A stretch of 64,000 nucleotides of DNA from Synechococcus sp. CCY 0621 (GCF_019038465.1 NZ_JAFKRH010000014.1:1-64000), one strand, 5' to 3'. Positions 8,220 to 17,821 are shown, numbered from the stretch's first letter. Notes: generated by a model not told the origin, from the sequence alone. Translations and numbers: made by a program.

Positions 8220-9926
8220 ATGGCAACCGATTCGGTGGTCCCAGGGCCTCCCCCCTTCCGCCTGCTGAACCACATCAGCACCAGCAACATCAAGGGGGAC
8301 CTGTTCGGGGGGGTTACCGCCGCGGTGATCGCCCTGCCGATGGCCCTGGCTTTTGGTGTGGCCTCCGGAGCCGGCGCCGCCGCCGGCCTCTGGGGCGCCG
8401 TGCTGGTGGGTCTGTTCGCGGCCCTGTTCGGCGGCACCCCCACCCTGATCTCCGAGCCCACCGGACCGATGACGGTGGTGATGACGGCCGTCATCGCCAG
8501 CCTTACCGCCCGGGATCCGGAGAACGGTCTGGCCATGGCCTTCACCGTGGTGATGCTGGCCGGGGTGTTCCAGATCGTCTTCGGGATGCTCAAGCTGGGC
8601 CGCTACGTCACCCAGATGCCCTACACGGTGATCTCGGGCTTCATGAGCGGCATCGGCATCATCCTGATGGTCCTGCAGCTCGGTCCCTTCCTCGGACAGG
8701 CCATCCCCAAGGGAGGCGTGATGGGAACCCTCACCAGCCTGCCCTCCCTGTTCGCCAACGCCCGACCCGCGGAAGTCACCCTGGCGGTGATCACGCTGGC
8801 GATCCTCTGGTTCACCCCGGGCAAGATCAAGAAGGTGGCGCCGCCCCAGCTGATCGCCCTGGTGCTGGGCACGCTCCTCTCCCTGACCCTGCTCACCGGA
8901 AGTGGTGGCGGAGCTGCAGCAGGGGGTGAGGACATCCGCCGCATCGGCGAGATCGCCTCCGGATTCCCCTCCCTTCAGTTGCCCCACTTCGAGCTACCCC
9001 AGCTCCAGCTGATGCTGGTCGATGCCGCCGTGCTCGGCATGCTCGGCTGCATCGACGCCCTGCTCACCGCCGTGATCGCCGACAGCATCACCCGCACCGA
9101 GCACGATCCCAACAAGGAACTGATCGGCCAGGGCCTGGGAAACCTGGCCTCCGGCCTGTTCGGCGGCATCGCCGGCGCCGGCGCCACCATGGGCACCGTC
9201 GTCAACATCCAGGCCGGGGGGCGCAGTGCCCTCTCCGGCATCAGCCGCGCCCTGATCCTGATGCTGGTGATCCTGGCCGGTACCCGGCTGGCGGCCCAGA
9301 TTCCCCAGGCCGTGCTGGCGGGGATCGCCCTGAAGGTGGGCTTCGACATCGTCGACTGGGGCTTCCTCAAGCGGGCCCACCGCATCTCCATCACCGGGGC
9401 GCTGATCATGTATCTGGTGATCGGGCTCACCGTGCTGGTGGATCTGATCGCCGCGGTGGGGATTGGCGTGTTCATCGCCAACATCCTCACGATCGACAAG
9501 ATGAGCGCGCTGCAGAGCAAGTCGGTCAAGTCGGTCTCCACCGGCGATGGCGATCTTTTGCTCAACCCAGAGGAGAAGACCCTGCTGGATCAGGGCAAGG
9601 GGGAGGTGCTGCTGTTCCAGCTCACCGGCGCGATGATTTTCGGCGTGGCCAAGGCCATCGGCCGCGAGCACAACGCCATCGGCGTCTGCAAGGCGGTGGT
9701 CTTCGATCTCACCGAGGTGTCCCACCTCGGCGTCACTGCGGCCCTGGCGGTGGAACTGGCCGTCGAGGAGGCGATCGAGAAGGGTCGCCAGGTGTTCGTG
9801 GTCGGCGCCAGCGGCACCACGCGCCAGCGCCTCGAGAAGCTGGGGCTGTACGCCAAGCTTCCCCTGGAGCGCACCACCCTCAGCCGCCACGACGCCCTGC
9901 AGCAGGCGGTGGCCAGCTTGGCCTGA
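8220..9926 (+). CDS. bicA: Low-affinity, high-flux Na+-dependent bicarbonate transporter BicA (SulP family)
   Basis: The 568-residue product matches BicA closely: GDLFGGVTAAVIALPMALAFG at the start of the membrane domain, then GLWGAV, FGGTPTLISEPTGPMTVV and the helix-rich SulP core with NKELIGQGLGNL. A C-terminal cytoplasmic STAS domain occupies about residues 435-565 (LFQLTGAMIFG, VVFDLTEVSHLG). Length equals that of the characterised Synechococcus enzyme. It imports HCO3- with Na+ and complements the high-affinity SbtA. ATG at 8220 is preferred over an in-frame TTG at 8193. It is transcribed away from sbtAB. Confidence 0.95.
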   Translation: MATDSVVPGPPPFRLLNHISTSNIKGDLFGGVTAAVIALPMALAFGVASGAGAAAGLWGAVLVGLFAALFGGTPTLISEPTGPMTVVMTAVIASLTARDPENGLAMAFTVVMLAGVFQIVFGMLKLGRYVTQMPYTVISGFMSGIGIILMVLQLGPFLGQAIPKGGVMGTLTSLPSLFANARPAEVTLAVITLAILWFTPGKIKKVAPPQLIALVLGTLLSLTLLTGSGGGAAAGGEDIRRIGEIASGFPSLQLPHFELPQLQLMLVDAAVLGMLGCIDALLTAVIADSITRTEHDPNKELIGQGLGNLASGLFGGIAGAGATMGTVVNIQAGGRSALSGISRALILMLVILAGTRLAAQIPQAVLAGIALKVGFDIVDWGFLKRAHRISITGALIMYLVIGLTVLVDLIAAVGIGVFIANILTIDKMSALQSKSVKSVSTGDGDLLLNPEEKTLLDQGKGEVLLFQLTGAMIFGVAKAIGREHNAIGVCKAVVFDLTEVSHLGVTAALAVELAVEEAIEKGRQVFVVGASGTTRQRLEKLGLYAKLPLERTTLSRHDALQQAVASLA

Positions 9927-9940
9927 TCACCTGGCCGGTG

Positions 9941-9962
9941 CCATCACCAAGGATGGTGGTGG
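9941..9962 (+). terminator. Hairpin after bicA, probable terminator
   Basis: Nine-base arms at 9941-9949 and 9954-9962 pair with one G-T wobble around the loop agga, starting 15 bases past the bicA stop. Only two T residues and then six C follow, so termination may be weak or need Rho. It lies just before mazG (start 9978) and would separate bicA from mazG transcription. Confidence 0.45.
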
Positions 9963-9977
9963 TTCCCCCCTCCCGCG

Positions 9978-10871
9978 ATGTCCGGTTCCCGGTCGCTCTC
10001 CACTTCTGATACCGATGGCGCGACGCTGGAGGCCTTGGCGGAGCTGGTGGCGATCGTGGACCGTCTGCGGGATCCCCAGGGCGGCTGCCCCTGGGACCTG
10101 GCCCAGACCCACAGCAGCCTGATCCCCTACGTGCTCGAGGAGGCCCACGAGGTGGCCGATGCGATCCGCCAGGGCGACGACGATCACCTGGCGGAAGAGC
10201 TGGGCGACCTGTTGCTGCAGGTGGTCCTGCACGCCCGCATCGCCAGCGAAACGGAACGCTTCGATCTGGCCGCCGTCGCCTCTGCCATTACGGAGAAGCT
10301 GGTGCGCCGCCACCCGCATGTGTTCGATCCTGAGGCGGAACGGGTCGACGATCCCGAGGCCGTGCGCCGCAGCTGGGAGGTGATCAAGGCCGCCGAACGC
10401 CAGCAGCCAGCCACCGCCAGCCCCCTCAGCGACCGGCTGGCCCTGAAGGTGCGCGGCCAGCCGGCCCTGGCCGGCGCCATGACCATCTCGCGCAAGGCCG
10501 CCGCCGCCGGCTTCGAGTGGGACGCCATCGAGGGGGTGTGGGCGAAGGTGCAGGAGGAGATGGACGAACTGCGGGAGGCCGTGGCCAGCGGCGACCGGGC
10601 CCACGCCCAGGAGGAGCTGGGCGACGTGCTCTTCACCCTGGTCAACGTGGCCCGCTGGTGCAACCTCGACCCGGAGGAGGGCCTGGCCGGCACCAACCGC
10701 CGCTTCCTCGATCGCTTTTCCCGGGTGGAGGCCGCCCTGGGCGGCGACCTCGGCGGCCGCCGCCTCGCGGAGCTGGAGGGCCACTGGCAGGCGGCCAAGG
10801 CCCAGATCCGCGCTGAGGGGGGGCTCGGCCCTATCCGTCCTCCGGTGGACCCTGCCGTCGGTGGTTCTTGA
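9978..10871 (+). CDS. mazG: Nucleoside triphosphate pyrophosphohydrolase MazG
   Basis: The 297-residue product has two MazG repeats. The first has CPWDLAQTHSSL and VLEEAHEVADAI followed by LAEELGDLLLQVVLHARIA. The second has VQEEMDELREAVASGD and AQEELGDVLFTLVNVARW. The EExxE/ExxD sets bind Mg2+. MazG hydrolyses NTPs, probably non-canonical or damaged ones, to NMP and pyrophosphate, and in some bacteria lowers ppGpp. The last 41 bases overlap the end of arfB on the opposite strand, so the Ala/Gly-rich C-terminal tail after about residue 270 is poorly constrained. Confidence 0.92.
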   Translation: MSGSRSLSTSDTDGATLEALAELVAIVDRLRDPQGGCPWDLAQTHSSLIPYVLEEAHEVADAIRQGDDDHLAEELGDLLLQVVLHARIASETERFDLAAVASAITEKLVRRHPHVFDPEAERVDDPEAVRRSWEVIKAAERQQPATASPLSDRLALKVRGQPALAGAMTISRKAAAAGFEWDAIEGVWAKVQEEMDELREAVASGDRAHAQEELGDVLFTLVNVARWCNLDPEEGLAGTNRRFLDRFSRVEAALGGDLGGRRLAELEGHWQAAKAQIRAEGGLGPIRPPVDPAVGGS

Positions 10872-11265
10872 TCGATCCCCGCTGCCGTTTGGCCTTCAGC
10901 CGGCGCTCCACCGAGCCGCGGCTGGGCTTGGTCGGGCGGCGGGGCGGCGGCGGCGGCGCGATCGCCGCCTGGATCAGCTCCACCAGGCGCTTCTGGGCCG
11001 CCTGACGGTTCTGCCACTGGGAGCGCTGCTCCGCCGCCACGACCACCAGCCCGGCCGGGGTGAGCCGGGCGGCCAGCCGCCGCAGGGCCCGCTCCCGCAG
11101 GGTCGGGGGCAGGGCACCGCTGGCGGCCAGGTCATACACCAGCTCCACCCGGGAGTCGGTGGTGTTCACCCCCTGGCCCCCGGGGCCGGAGGCACGCGAA
11201 AACCGCCAGCCCAGTTCGGCCGCCGGGATCACCAGGCCGTTTCCCAGGGGCAGATCGCCGCTCAC
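10831..11265 (-). CDS. arfB: Ribosome-rescue peptidyl-tRNA hydrolase ArfB
   Basis: The 144-residue protein has the class I release-factor loop SGPGGQGVN (GGQ at residues 29-31). A lysine/arginine-rich tail ([20 protein letters not shown] and beyond) would insert into the empty mRNA channel of stalled ribosomes. It lacks the codon-recognition domain of RF1/RF2. The start is the GTG at 11265, which overlaps the stop of the carbonic anhydrase gene in a GTGA arrangement, so the two are translationally coupled. A GTG 11 codons further in is an alternative start. Function: hydrolysis of peptidyl-tRNA on non-stop ribosomes. Confidence 0.88.
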   Translation of the reverse strand: MSGDLPLGNGLVIPAAELGWRFSRASGPGGQGVNTTDSRVELVYDLAASGALPPTLRERALRRLAARLTPAGLVVVAAEQRSQWQNRQAAQKRLVELIQAAIAPPPPPRRPTKPSRGSVERRLKAKRQRGSIKNHRRQGPPEDG

Positions 11266-11999
11266 ACCAGACTCACTTCGCCGCTGCCGATGTCGAAGTA
11301 GGCGGCCTGGATGTGCAGTCGGCCGTCGGCAAGGGCCTGGCGCAGCAGGGCACTGCGTTGCGGCAGGGCGCTGGCGGCGGCGGCCGCGTTGGTGCGCACC
11401 GACTGGGCCAGATCCGCACCCGGCTTCAGGCTGGCCCGGATCGGTGTCACCAGCTCCTCGAGCAGGGGTGTGAGCGGGTTGCTGGCCATGGCGGCGGTCA
11501 CCGCGCCGCAGCCGCTGTGGCCCATCACCAGGATCAGGGGCACCGCCAGCTCCGCCACGGCGTACTCCAGCGAGGCGACACCCGCGTCGAAGGCCGTGTT
11601 GCCGGCGCTGCGCACCTCGAACAGTTCCCCGGCGCCGCAGGCGAAGATCCACTCCGGTGCCACCCGCGAATCGGCGCAGCAGAGCACCGAGGCCCAGGGC
11701 CGCTGGCCGGCGGCCAGGGCATCGGGCCGCACCTGGCAGTGCAGCGGCCAGGTCTCGTGCAGCAGGGTGGCCCGCGACAGGGGATCGTCGCTGCGCTCGG
11801 CCGCCTGCCAGGTGCGGGAGAAGTCGCGGTTGCGGCGCAGCAGTTCCTGCAGCGGGTCGCCGGCGGGACGGCACACCGACAGCCGTTCCGAGAGGGTGCC
11901 GTCCGCGGCGGCGGCCGACGCCGGCCGCAGGGTGTTGAAGGCCAGCCCGGTGCCCGCCAGGCCGAGGAGCCGCAGGAGTTGGCGTCTGGAATGTGCCAT
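11262..11999 (-). CDS. Exported beta-carbonic anhydrase (Tat signal)
   Basis: The 245-residue product carries zinc ligands Cys108, His161 and Cys164 ([10 protein letters not shown] and GHSGCGAV) and the Asp110-Arg112 dyad of beta-class carbonic anhydrases. The N-terminus [13 protein letters not shown] followed by a hydrophobic stretch and an Ala-rich region ending near residue 32 is a twin-arginine signal, so the enzyme should act in the periplasm or thylakoid lumen. It resembles EcaB-type cyanobacterial enzymes. It interconverts CO2 and HCO3- and may feed the bicarbonate transporters encoded 1.4 kb away. It is divergent from speE with 57 bases between the starts. Confidence 0.9.
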   Translation of the reverse strand: MAHSRRQLLRLLGLAGTGLAFNTLRPASAAAADGTLSERLSVCRPAGDPLQELLRRNRDFSRTWQAAERSDDPLSRATLLHETWPLHCQVRPDALAAGQRPWASVLCCADSRVAPEWIFACGAGELFEVRSAGNTAFDAGVASLEYAVAELAVPLILVMGHSGCGAVTAAMASNPLTPLLEELVTPIRASLKPGADLAQSVRTNAAAAASALPQRSALLRQALADGRLHIQAAYFDIGSGEVSLV

Positions 12000-12056
12000 G
12001 GCGCCGTGACAAGGGGTCCTGCCGAAGGTTTAGCTGGAAAGCCACGAGCCAACCGC

Positions 12057-12932
12057 ATGGGACCGCAACAGCCACCGGGCGCCTGGGTGGACGAGGAGCT
12101 GGGCGGGGTGCGCTACGGCCTGGCGGCCACTGTGGTGGAGGAGCACACCAGCCCTTACCAACGCATCACGATCATCGACAGCCAGACCTACGGCAAGGGC
12201 CTGCTGCTCGACGGCTGCTGGATGACGGCGGAGAAGCAGGAGCGGCATTACCACGAACCGCTGGTGCACCCGGCCCTCTGCGCCGCCGCCTCGATCGAGC
12301 GGGTGCTGGTGATCGGCGGCGGTGACGGCGGCACCGCCCGCGAGTGCCTGCGCCACCCCGGTGTCGCCCACCTCGACATGGTGGAGATCGACGGGCTGGT
12401 GGTGGAGCTCTCCCGGAAGCACCTGCCCAGCCTCGGCGGCGACGCCTGGAGCGACCCCCGCTTCCACCTCACCGTCGGCGACGGCATCGCCTGGGCGGCG
12501 AACGCTCCTGACGCCAGCTACGACGTGGTGCTGGTGGACGGCTCCGATCCCGCCGGGCCGGCCGAGGGCCTGTTCAACCGCACGTTCTTCCAGCACTGTC
12601 GCCGCCTGCTGCGCCCTGGCGGCGTGTTCGCCACCCAGAGCGAATCCCCCGAGGCCTTCCGCCAGGTGCACATCGACACCGTGCAACTGCTGCGCGAGGT
12701 GTTCGGCCATGCCGACCCGCTGTACGGCTGGGTGCCGATGTACCCGAGCGGCTGGTGGAGCTGGACCTTCGCCTGCCCCGATGGCCCCCGCTACCGGGAG
12801 CCACTGCCGGAGCGGGCCGCGGCGGTGGCGGCGGGCTGCAGCATCTGGTCGCCCCGTTGGCAGCGGGGGGCCTTCGAGGCGGTGCCGGCCTTCGTGGAGC
12901 GCCAGCTGGCCGATGCCGCGGCCCAGCCATGA
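12057..12932 (+). CDS. speE: Polyamine aminopropyltransferase (spermidine synthase)
   Basis: The 291-residue enzyme has an N-terminal beta domain ([20 protein letters not shown]) and a Rossmann core with [26 protein letters not shown] and [17 protein letters not shown]. The catalytic Asp lies in VDGSDP. It transfers an aminopropyl group from decarboxylated SAM to putrescine. ATG at 12057 gives the usual family N-terminus. The stop codon overlaps the speB start (ATGA at 12929), so speE and speB form a tight operon for arginine-derived polyamine synthesis. Confidence 0.93.
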   Translation: MGPQQPPGAWVDEELGGVRYGLAATVVEEHTSPYQRITIIDSQTYGKGLLLDGCWMTAEKQERHYHEPLVHPALCAAASIERVLVIGGGDGGTARECLRHPGVAHLDMVEIDGLVVELSRKHLPSLGGDAWSDPRFHLTVGDGIAWAANAPDASYDVVLVDGSDPAGPAEGLFNRTFFQHCRRLLRPGGVFATQSESPEAFRQVHIDTVQLLREVFGHADPLYGWVPMYPSGWWSWTFACPDGPRYREPLPERAAAVAAGCSIWSPRWQRGAFEAVPAFVERQLADAAAQP

Positions 12933-13789
12933 GCCTGGAACTGTTCGACACCGAAGGGGCGATCTACATGGGCGCCCGCCGCGAGCCCAAGGGTTGTGCC
13001 GTGGGCCTGTTCGGCGTGCCCTACGACGGCACCACCTCCTTCCGCCCCGGCACCCGCTTCGGCCCGGCGGCGATCCGGGAGGTCAGCAGCGGCCTGGAGA
13101 GCTATGACCCCCAGCTCGACCTTGATCTCGAGGATCTGGCCTTCGCCGACCTCGGGGCCGTGGCGATCCCCTTCGGCGCCCCCGAGCCGGTGGTGGCGGC
13201 GGTGCGTCGGGCCACCGAGGCGGTGTTGGATCTGGGCCTGGCGCCCCTGATGCTGGGCGGTGAGCACTCGATCAGCAGTGGGGCCGTGGCGGCGGTGGCG
13301 CAGCGCCACCCCGATCTGGTGCTGGTGCAGCTCGATGCCCACGCCGACCTGCGCCAGAGCTGGCTCGGGGCCCACCACAGCCATGCCTGCGCCATGCGCC
13401 GCTGCCTGGAGGTGCTGCCCAGCGGCGAGCTGCGCCAGATCGCCATCCGCAGCGGCACCCGCGAGGAGTTTGAGGAGCTGCGCAGCAGCGGCCGGCTGGT
13501 GCCGATCGCCGCCATGGCCGCGGCCCTGGCGCCCCTGCGGGGCCGGCCGCTCTATCTGACCGTCGACCTCGATTGGTTCGATCCCGCCGTGCTGCCCGGC
13601 ACGGGCACCCCGGAGCCCGGCGGCTTCCACTGGCCCCACTTCGCCGAGTTGCTGGAAGAACTGCGGCACCACCAGCTGGTGGCCGCCGACGTGGTGGAAC
13701 TGGCTCCCCAGCTCGACCCCAGCGGTGTCAGCGCCGTGCTGGCCGCCAAGGTGACCCGGAGCCTGCTGCTGCTGCTTGGCGCTCAGTAG
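12929..13789 (+). CDS. speB: Agmatinase (ureohydrolase family)
   Basis: The 286-residue protein has the two-manganese site of ureohydrolases: [16 protein letters not shown] and [22 protein letters not shown]. It would hydrolyse agmatine to putrescine and urea. The urea could be used by the urease encoded downstream in this window. Coupling to speE supports agmatinase over the related guanidine hydrolases or arginase, but residues deciding substrate cannot be checked without an alignment. The 3' end overlaps the convergent cyclic-nucleotide-binding-domain gene by 7 bases. Confidence 0.9.
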   Translation: MSLELFDTEGAIYMGARREPKGCAVGLFGVPYDGTTSFRPGTRFGPAAIREVSSGLESYDPQLDLDLEDLAFADLGAVAIPFGAPEPVVAAVRRATEAVLDLGLAPLMLGGEHSISSGAVAAVAQRHPDLVLVQLDAHADLRQSWLGAHHSHACAMRRCLEVLPSGELRQIAIRSGTREEFEELRSSGRLVPIAAMAAALAPLRGRPLYLTVDLDWFDPAVLPGTGTPEPGGFHWPHFAELLEELRHHQLVAADVVELAPQLDPSGVSAVLAAKVTRSLLLLLGAQ

Positions 13790-14142
13790 CAGCAGGTGCC
13801 GCTGGCACGCTGCTCGCGCAGGCGGGTGTGCTGCTGGCCGATCAGCTGCACGGCCAGGGTGGGGTGGTTGTGCAGCAGGTTGAGGAAGCGGAGCCGATCG
13901 AGCCGCAGCACTTCCACCGGCGTTCGTGCGAAAGCGTCGCTGCGGTGGCTCAGCTCCCGCCAGGTGATGTCCTGGTAGCTGAACAGTTCACCGGGGCGGA
14001 AGCAGGTTTTTTCGCCCTGCTCGCCCACCAGCTCGACGATGCCGCGCCGCACGGCATAGATGGCGTTGGCGCTGGCGCCGCGGGAGAAGACGTGGGCTCC
14101 TGTGGGAAGGGTGAAGGTTTCACAATCCATATGAACGGCCAT
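13783..14142 (-). CDS. Stand-alone cyclic-nucleotide-binding (CRP-like) domain protein
   Basis: The 119-residue protein is just the beta-roll sensor domain of the CRP/FNR superfamily: LPTGAHVFSRGASANAIYAVRRGIVEL, CFRPGELFSYQD, then a short C-helix (LHNHPTLAVQLIGQQHTRLREQ). There is no helix-turn-helix domain, so it cannot bind DNA as a classical CRP. It ends in the unusual tail GTCCY with vicinal cysteines. The start is uncertain: ATG at 14142 is chosen, with ATG at 14130 or TTG at 14181 also possible. Role unknown; perhaps a small-molecule or redox sensor acting through a partner. Confidence 0.7.
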   Translation of the reverse strand: MAVHMDCETFTLPTGAHVFSRGASANAIYAVRRGIVELVGEQGEKTCFRPGELFSYQDITWRELSHRSDAFARTPVEVLRLDRLRFLNLLHNHPTLAVQLIGQQHTRLREQRASGTCCY

Positions 14143-14324
14143 CAGGTCGATGGGTGATGGGAATGTGGCGGTTCTGATCAATTCCGGGGACCTCCGTGGT
14201 GGGGGTGGACGTGTAGAGCCTTCCTAGGGCCAAACGGTGCCTTCCGCTAGGAGAAGCTGGGAAGAATCAGCGGAAGACTGTCAAAACTGGATCAACCGTC
14301 ACATTTTTGACCCTCCAGGCCCCG

Positions 14325-14564
14325 TCAGTGGAGGCCGGTGGCCAGGCTGAGCTGATGGCTGCCCATCGGGAGGCGTGCCGGCTTCAGCAGGCCATCGGGG
14401 GATACCACGGGCAGCCGCGGCGGTCGTGCCGTCCAGTGGTGACACCAGAGGTCGGCGACCAGTTCGGGATGGATGGGCAGCTGGCGCAGCTGGCACCATC
14501 CCATCTCCACCCCGGCAGGTGGGGTGCAGTGGCGGCAGCTGCGACAGTTGGGACGGTTGCCCAT
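14325..14564 (-). CDS. Small cysteine-rich protein, conserved-hypothetical type
   Basis: This 79-residue frame has Cys7, Cys10 and Cys13 (NCRSCRHC), Cys24 (GWCQLRQLPIHPEL) and a CHHW motif at Cys41-His42-His43-Trp44. The spacing suggests a structural zinc or Fe-S site. I recall similar IHPEL/CHHWTAR proteins as uncharacterised proteins of picocyanobacteria, but I cannot confirm this here. The ATG at 14564 is preceded by aagagg on its strand, a good ribosome binding site. It is isolated: 182 bases from the cyclic-nucleotide-domain gene and divergent from gcvT. Function unknown. Confidence 0.68.
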   Translation of the reverse strand: MGNRPNCRSCRHCTPPAGVEMGWCQLRQLPIHPELVADLWCHHWTARPPRLPVVSPDGLLKPARLPMGSHQLSLATGLH

Positions 14565-14720
14565 CCTCTTGACCTTGTGGGCTAACCAAAGTACGCAGTT
14601 CTTCGCCAGTGTGATAGGCGTAAAAGCCGAATCACAGGCTTTCTTCGGTATTGGAGGCCGCCGCTCCATAGGATCGCCCCACCGGGCACCGGCGTCCCCT
14701 TGGCCGGCCGGTCGCCATCG

Positions 14721-15836
14721 ATGGATTCCACTCCCCTGCGCCGCACCCCCCTGGACGCCGCGGCCGTCGCCGCGGGTGCCCGCATGGTGCCCTTTGCCGG
14801 CTGGCAGATGGCGATCCAGTTCGCCGGCCTGGTGCAGGAGCACAACGCCGTGCGGCAGCACTGCGGCGTCTTCGACATCTCCCACATGGGCGTGCTCACC
14901 CTGCGCGGGCAGGGCACCAAGGATGCCCTGCAGCGGCTGGTGCCCACCGACCTGTTCCGCATCGGCCCCGGCGAGGCCTGCTACACGGTGCTGCTCAACG
15001 ACGCCGGCGGCATTCGCGACGACCTGATCGTCTACGACCGGGGCCGGCTGGACGGCCCCGAGGGCGAGCGGGACGAACTGGTGCTGGTCATCAACGCCGC
15101 CTGCGCCGAGGCCGACACCGCCTGGATCACCAGCCAGCTGGAACCCGAGGGGATCACCATCACCGACCGCAAGGGCGACGGGGTGCTGCTGGCCCTGCAG
15201 GGGCCGGAGGCGCCCGCTCGCCTTGAGGCCCTGGTGGGCACGAGCCTGGCGGGGCTGCCCCGCTTCGGCCACCGGGAGCTGGCCATCGATGGCGCGCCGG
15301 TGTTCGTGGGTCGCACGGGCTACACCGGCGAAGACGGTTTCGAGCTGCTGCTGGGCCGAGAGGCCGGCCTGGCCCTCTGGCAGCGCCTGCTGGCCGAAGG
15401 CGTCACCCCCTGCGGCCTCGGCGCCCGCGACACCCTGAGGCTGGAGGCGGCGATGCACCTCTACGGCAACGAGATGGACGCGGCCACCACCCCCCTGGAG
15501 GCGGGTCTGGGCTGGCTGGTGCACCTGGAGATGCCTGCCGCCTTCATCGGCCGCGCCGCCCTGGAGCGCCAGACCGCCGAGGGGGTGGGCCGCAAGCTGG
15601 TGGGGCTGAAGCTGCAGGGCCGTGCCATCGCACGCCACGGCTATCCAGTGCTGCAGGACGGCCTGCCGGTGGGCGAGGTCACCAGCGGCACCTGGTCCCC
15701 CACCCTGGGGGAAGCGGTCGCCCTGGCCTACGTGCCCGCGGCGGCGGCCAAGCCCGGCACCGAACTGGCGGTGGAGATCCGCGGCCGGGCCGAGCCGGCG
15801 GTGGTGGTGCGGCGGCCGTTCTACCGGCGCGGTTGA
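14721..15836 (+). CDS. gcvT: Glycine cleavage system T protein (aminomethyltransferase)
   Basis: The 371-residue enzyme matches GcvT throughout: RTPLDAAAVAAGARMVPFAGW, GVFDISHMGVLTLRG, FVGRTGYTGEDGFELL, GLGARDTLRLEAAMHLYGNEM and a C-terminal barrel with VTSGTWSPTLGEAVALAYV. It moves the aminomethyl group from lipoyl-H protein to tetrahydrofolate and releases ammonia, which is important in photorespiratory glycine breakdown. ATG at 14721 is chosen by family N-terminus; an in-frame GTG-type start further upstream adds only seven residues. I see no glycine riboswitch fold in the 156-base leader. Confidence 0.95.
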   Translation: MDSTPLRRTPLDAAAVAAGARMVPFAGWQMAIQFAGLVQEHNAVRQHCGVFDISHMGVLTLRGQGTKDALQRLVPTDLFRIGPGEACYTVLLNDAGGIRDDLIVYDRGRLDGPEGERDELVLVINAACAEADTAWITSQLEPEGITITDRKGDGVLLALQGPEAPARLEALVGTSLAGLPRFGHRELAIDGAPVFVGRTGYTGEDGFELLLGREAGLALWQRLLAEGVTPCGLGARDTLRLEAAMHLYGNEMDAATTPLEAGLGWLVHLEMPAAFIGRAALERQTAEGVGRKLVGLKLQGRAIARHGYPVLQDGLPVGEVTSGTWSPTLGEAVALAYVPAAAAKPGTELAVEIRGRAEPAVVVRRPFYRRG

Positions 15837-15908
15837 GGACGGAGTCATGAGCAGGGCCGGGCCGCGGGCGCCCTGTGGGAAACTCGCGGATTGACATTGT
15901 TTTTCTCC

Positions 15909-17732
15909 ATGCGCAGCCACGGGTGCGGCGATCTGCGCAACGACGCCATCGGCGAGGCCGTTCAGCTGGGCGGCTGGGTCGACCGGCGCCGCGACCACGG
16001 CGGCGTGATCTTCATCGACCTGCGGGACCGCAGCGGCACCGTGCAGATCACGGTGGATCCCGACCTGGCCCCCGCCGCCTTCGCCGTGGCCGAGCGGCTG
16101 CGCCACGAGACGGTGCTGCGGGTGGAGGGCAAGGTGCGGGCCCGGCCGGCCGAATCCCTCAACGAGCGCCTGGCCACCGGTGCGATCGAGGTGCTGGCGA
16201 GCGGCATCACTGTGCTCAACGAAGTGCGCGGCAACCTGCCCTTCCCGGTGTCGGTGCACGACGAGGAGAACACCCGCGAGGAGCTGCGCCTGCGCCACCG
16301 CTACCTCGACCTGCGCCGTGAGCGCATGGCCCGCAACCTGCGGCTGCGCCACGCCACGGTGAAGGCCGCCCGCGGTTATCTGGAGGGGGAGGGCTTCATC
16401 GAGGTGGAGACCCCGGTGCTCACCCGGTCCACTCCCGAGGGCGCCCGTGATTACCTCGTGCCCAGCCGGGTCTGCGGTGGGGAATGGTTCGCCCTGCCCC
16501 AGTCGCCCCAGCTGTTCAAGCAGCTGCTGATGGTGGGCGGCCTGGAGCGGTACTACCAGGTGGCCCGCTGCTTCCGCGACGAGGACCTGCGGGCCGACCG
16601 CCAGCCGGAGTTCACCCAGCTGGACATGGAGATGAGCTTCATGGACCAGGAGCAGATCCTGGCGCTCAACGAGGGTCTGATCGCCGCCATCTGGAAGGCC
16701 GTCAAGGGGATCGAGCTGCCCCGCCCCTTCCCCCGCCTCACCTGGCACGAGGCGATGGCGCGCTACGGCACCGACCGGCCCGACACCCGTTACGGCATGG
16801 AGCTCACCGACGTGAGCGACCTGGTGGCCAGCATGGGCTTCAAGGTGTTCTCCGGCGCCGTGGCGGCCGGGGGCTCGGTGAAGTGCATCGCCGTGGCCGG
16901 CGGCAACGAGGCCGTCAGCAACGTGCGCATCAAACCCGGTGGGGATGTGTTCAGCGAGGCCCAGAAGGCGGGGGCCGGCGGCCTGGCCTTCATCCGGGTG
17001 CGGGCCGGCGGCGAGATCGACAGTATCGGCGCCATCAAGGACAACCTCTCTGCCGAGACGAAGGCGGAACTGCTGCAGCGCACCGGCGCCAGCGAAGGCA
17101 CCCTGCTGCTGTTCGGCGCCGGTGACACCGCCACCGTCAACAAGGCCCTCGACCGGGTGCGCCAGTACCTGGCCCGTGAACTCGGCCTGGTGCCGGCCGA
17201 GCGGGACAACGACCAGTGGAACTTCCTCTGGGTGGTGGATTTCCCGATGTTCGAGTTCAACGCCGGCGAGAACCGCCTAGAAGCCCTGCATCACCCCTTC
17301 TGCGCCCCCAACGCCGAAGATCTGGGCAGCGATCCGGCCGCCTGGGCCGGCACGCTGCCCACGGCCCGGGCCCAGGCCTACGACCTGGTGCTCAACGGCC
17401 TCGAGCTGGGCGGCGGCTCGCTGCGCATCCACGATTCGGCCCTGCAGCGCCAGGTGCTGCAGACCATCGGCCTGCCACTGGCGGAGGCCGAGCGCCAGTT
17501 CGGCTTCCTGATGGAGGCCCTCGACATGGGCGCTCCGCCCCACGGCGGCATCGCTTTCGGCATGGACCGGCTGGTGATGCTGCTGGCGGGCGAGGAGTCG
17601 ATCCGCGACACGATCGCCTTCCCGAAGACCCAGCAGGCCCGCTGCCTGATGACCCAGGCCCCGGCCGATGTGGCGCCGAAGCAGCTGGAGGAGCTGCACG
17701 TGGCCAGCACCTGGAGCGACGAGGAGGGCTGA
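15909..17732 (+). CDS. aspS: Aspartyl-tRNA synthetase
   Basis: The 607-residue class IIb synthetase begins with an OB-fold anticodon domain ([26 protein letters not shown]). It has motif 2 ([19 protein letters not shown]), the bacterial GAD insertion domain in the middle (roughly residues 290-420) and motif 3 ([13 protein letters not shown]). It charges tRNA-Asp; whether it also charges tRNA-Asn was not determined. ATG at 15909 fits the family N-terminus better than TTG codons at 15891 and 15897. It follows gcvT by 72 bases in the same direction. Confidence 0.96.
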   Translation: MRSHGCGDLRNDAIGEAVQLGGWVDRRRDHGGVIFIDLRDRSGTVQITVDPDLAPAAFAVAERLRHETVLRVEGKVRARPAESLNERLATGAIEVLASGITVLNEVRGNLPFPVSVHDEENTREELRLRHRYLDLRRERMARNLRLRHATVKAARGYLEGEGFIEVETPVLTRSTPEGARDYLVPSRVCGGEWFALPQSPQLFKQLLMVGGLERYYQVARCFRDEDLRADRQPEFTQLDMEMSFMDQEQILALNEGLIAAIWKAVKGIELPRPFPRLTWHEAMARYGTDRPDTRYGMELTDVSDLVASMGFKVFSGAVAAGGSVKCIAVAGGNEAVSNVRIKPGGDVFSEAQKAGAGGLAFIRVRAGGEIDSIGAIKDNLSAETKAELLQRTGASEGTLLLFGAGDTATVNKALDRVRQYLARELGLVPAERDNDQWNFLWVVDFPMFEFNAGENRLEALHHPFCAPNAEDLGSDPAAWAGTLPTARAQAYDLVLNGLELGGGSLRIHDSALQRQVLQTIGLPLAEAERQFGFLMEALDMGAPPHGGIAFGMDRLVMLLAGEESIRDTIAFPKTQQARCLMTQAPADVAPKQLEELHVASTWSDEEG

Positions 17733-17821
17733 GGGGCCGCTGCTGCCGCGCCGTTACCGCCATGATGCCGCCATTAAGCGGAATCACTTCGCCTTAGAAT
17801 GGCGACTCCCGCTCCCACGCC

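Noticed and set aside
14565-14720. Glycine riboswitch in the gcvT leader
   Set aside because: I could not find the conserved tandem aptamer core or the paired stems; the leader is short and shows no convincing fold.
14325-16748. An 807-codon open frame on the minus strand across gcvT and aspS
   Set aside because: It is antisense to two clear enzymes and its sequence is Gln/His/Gly/Pro-rich with no domain. Long antisense frames are expected at this GC content. Only its last 79 codons (14325-14564), beyond gcvT, look real.
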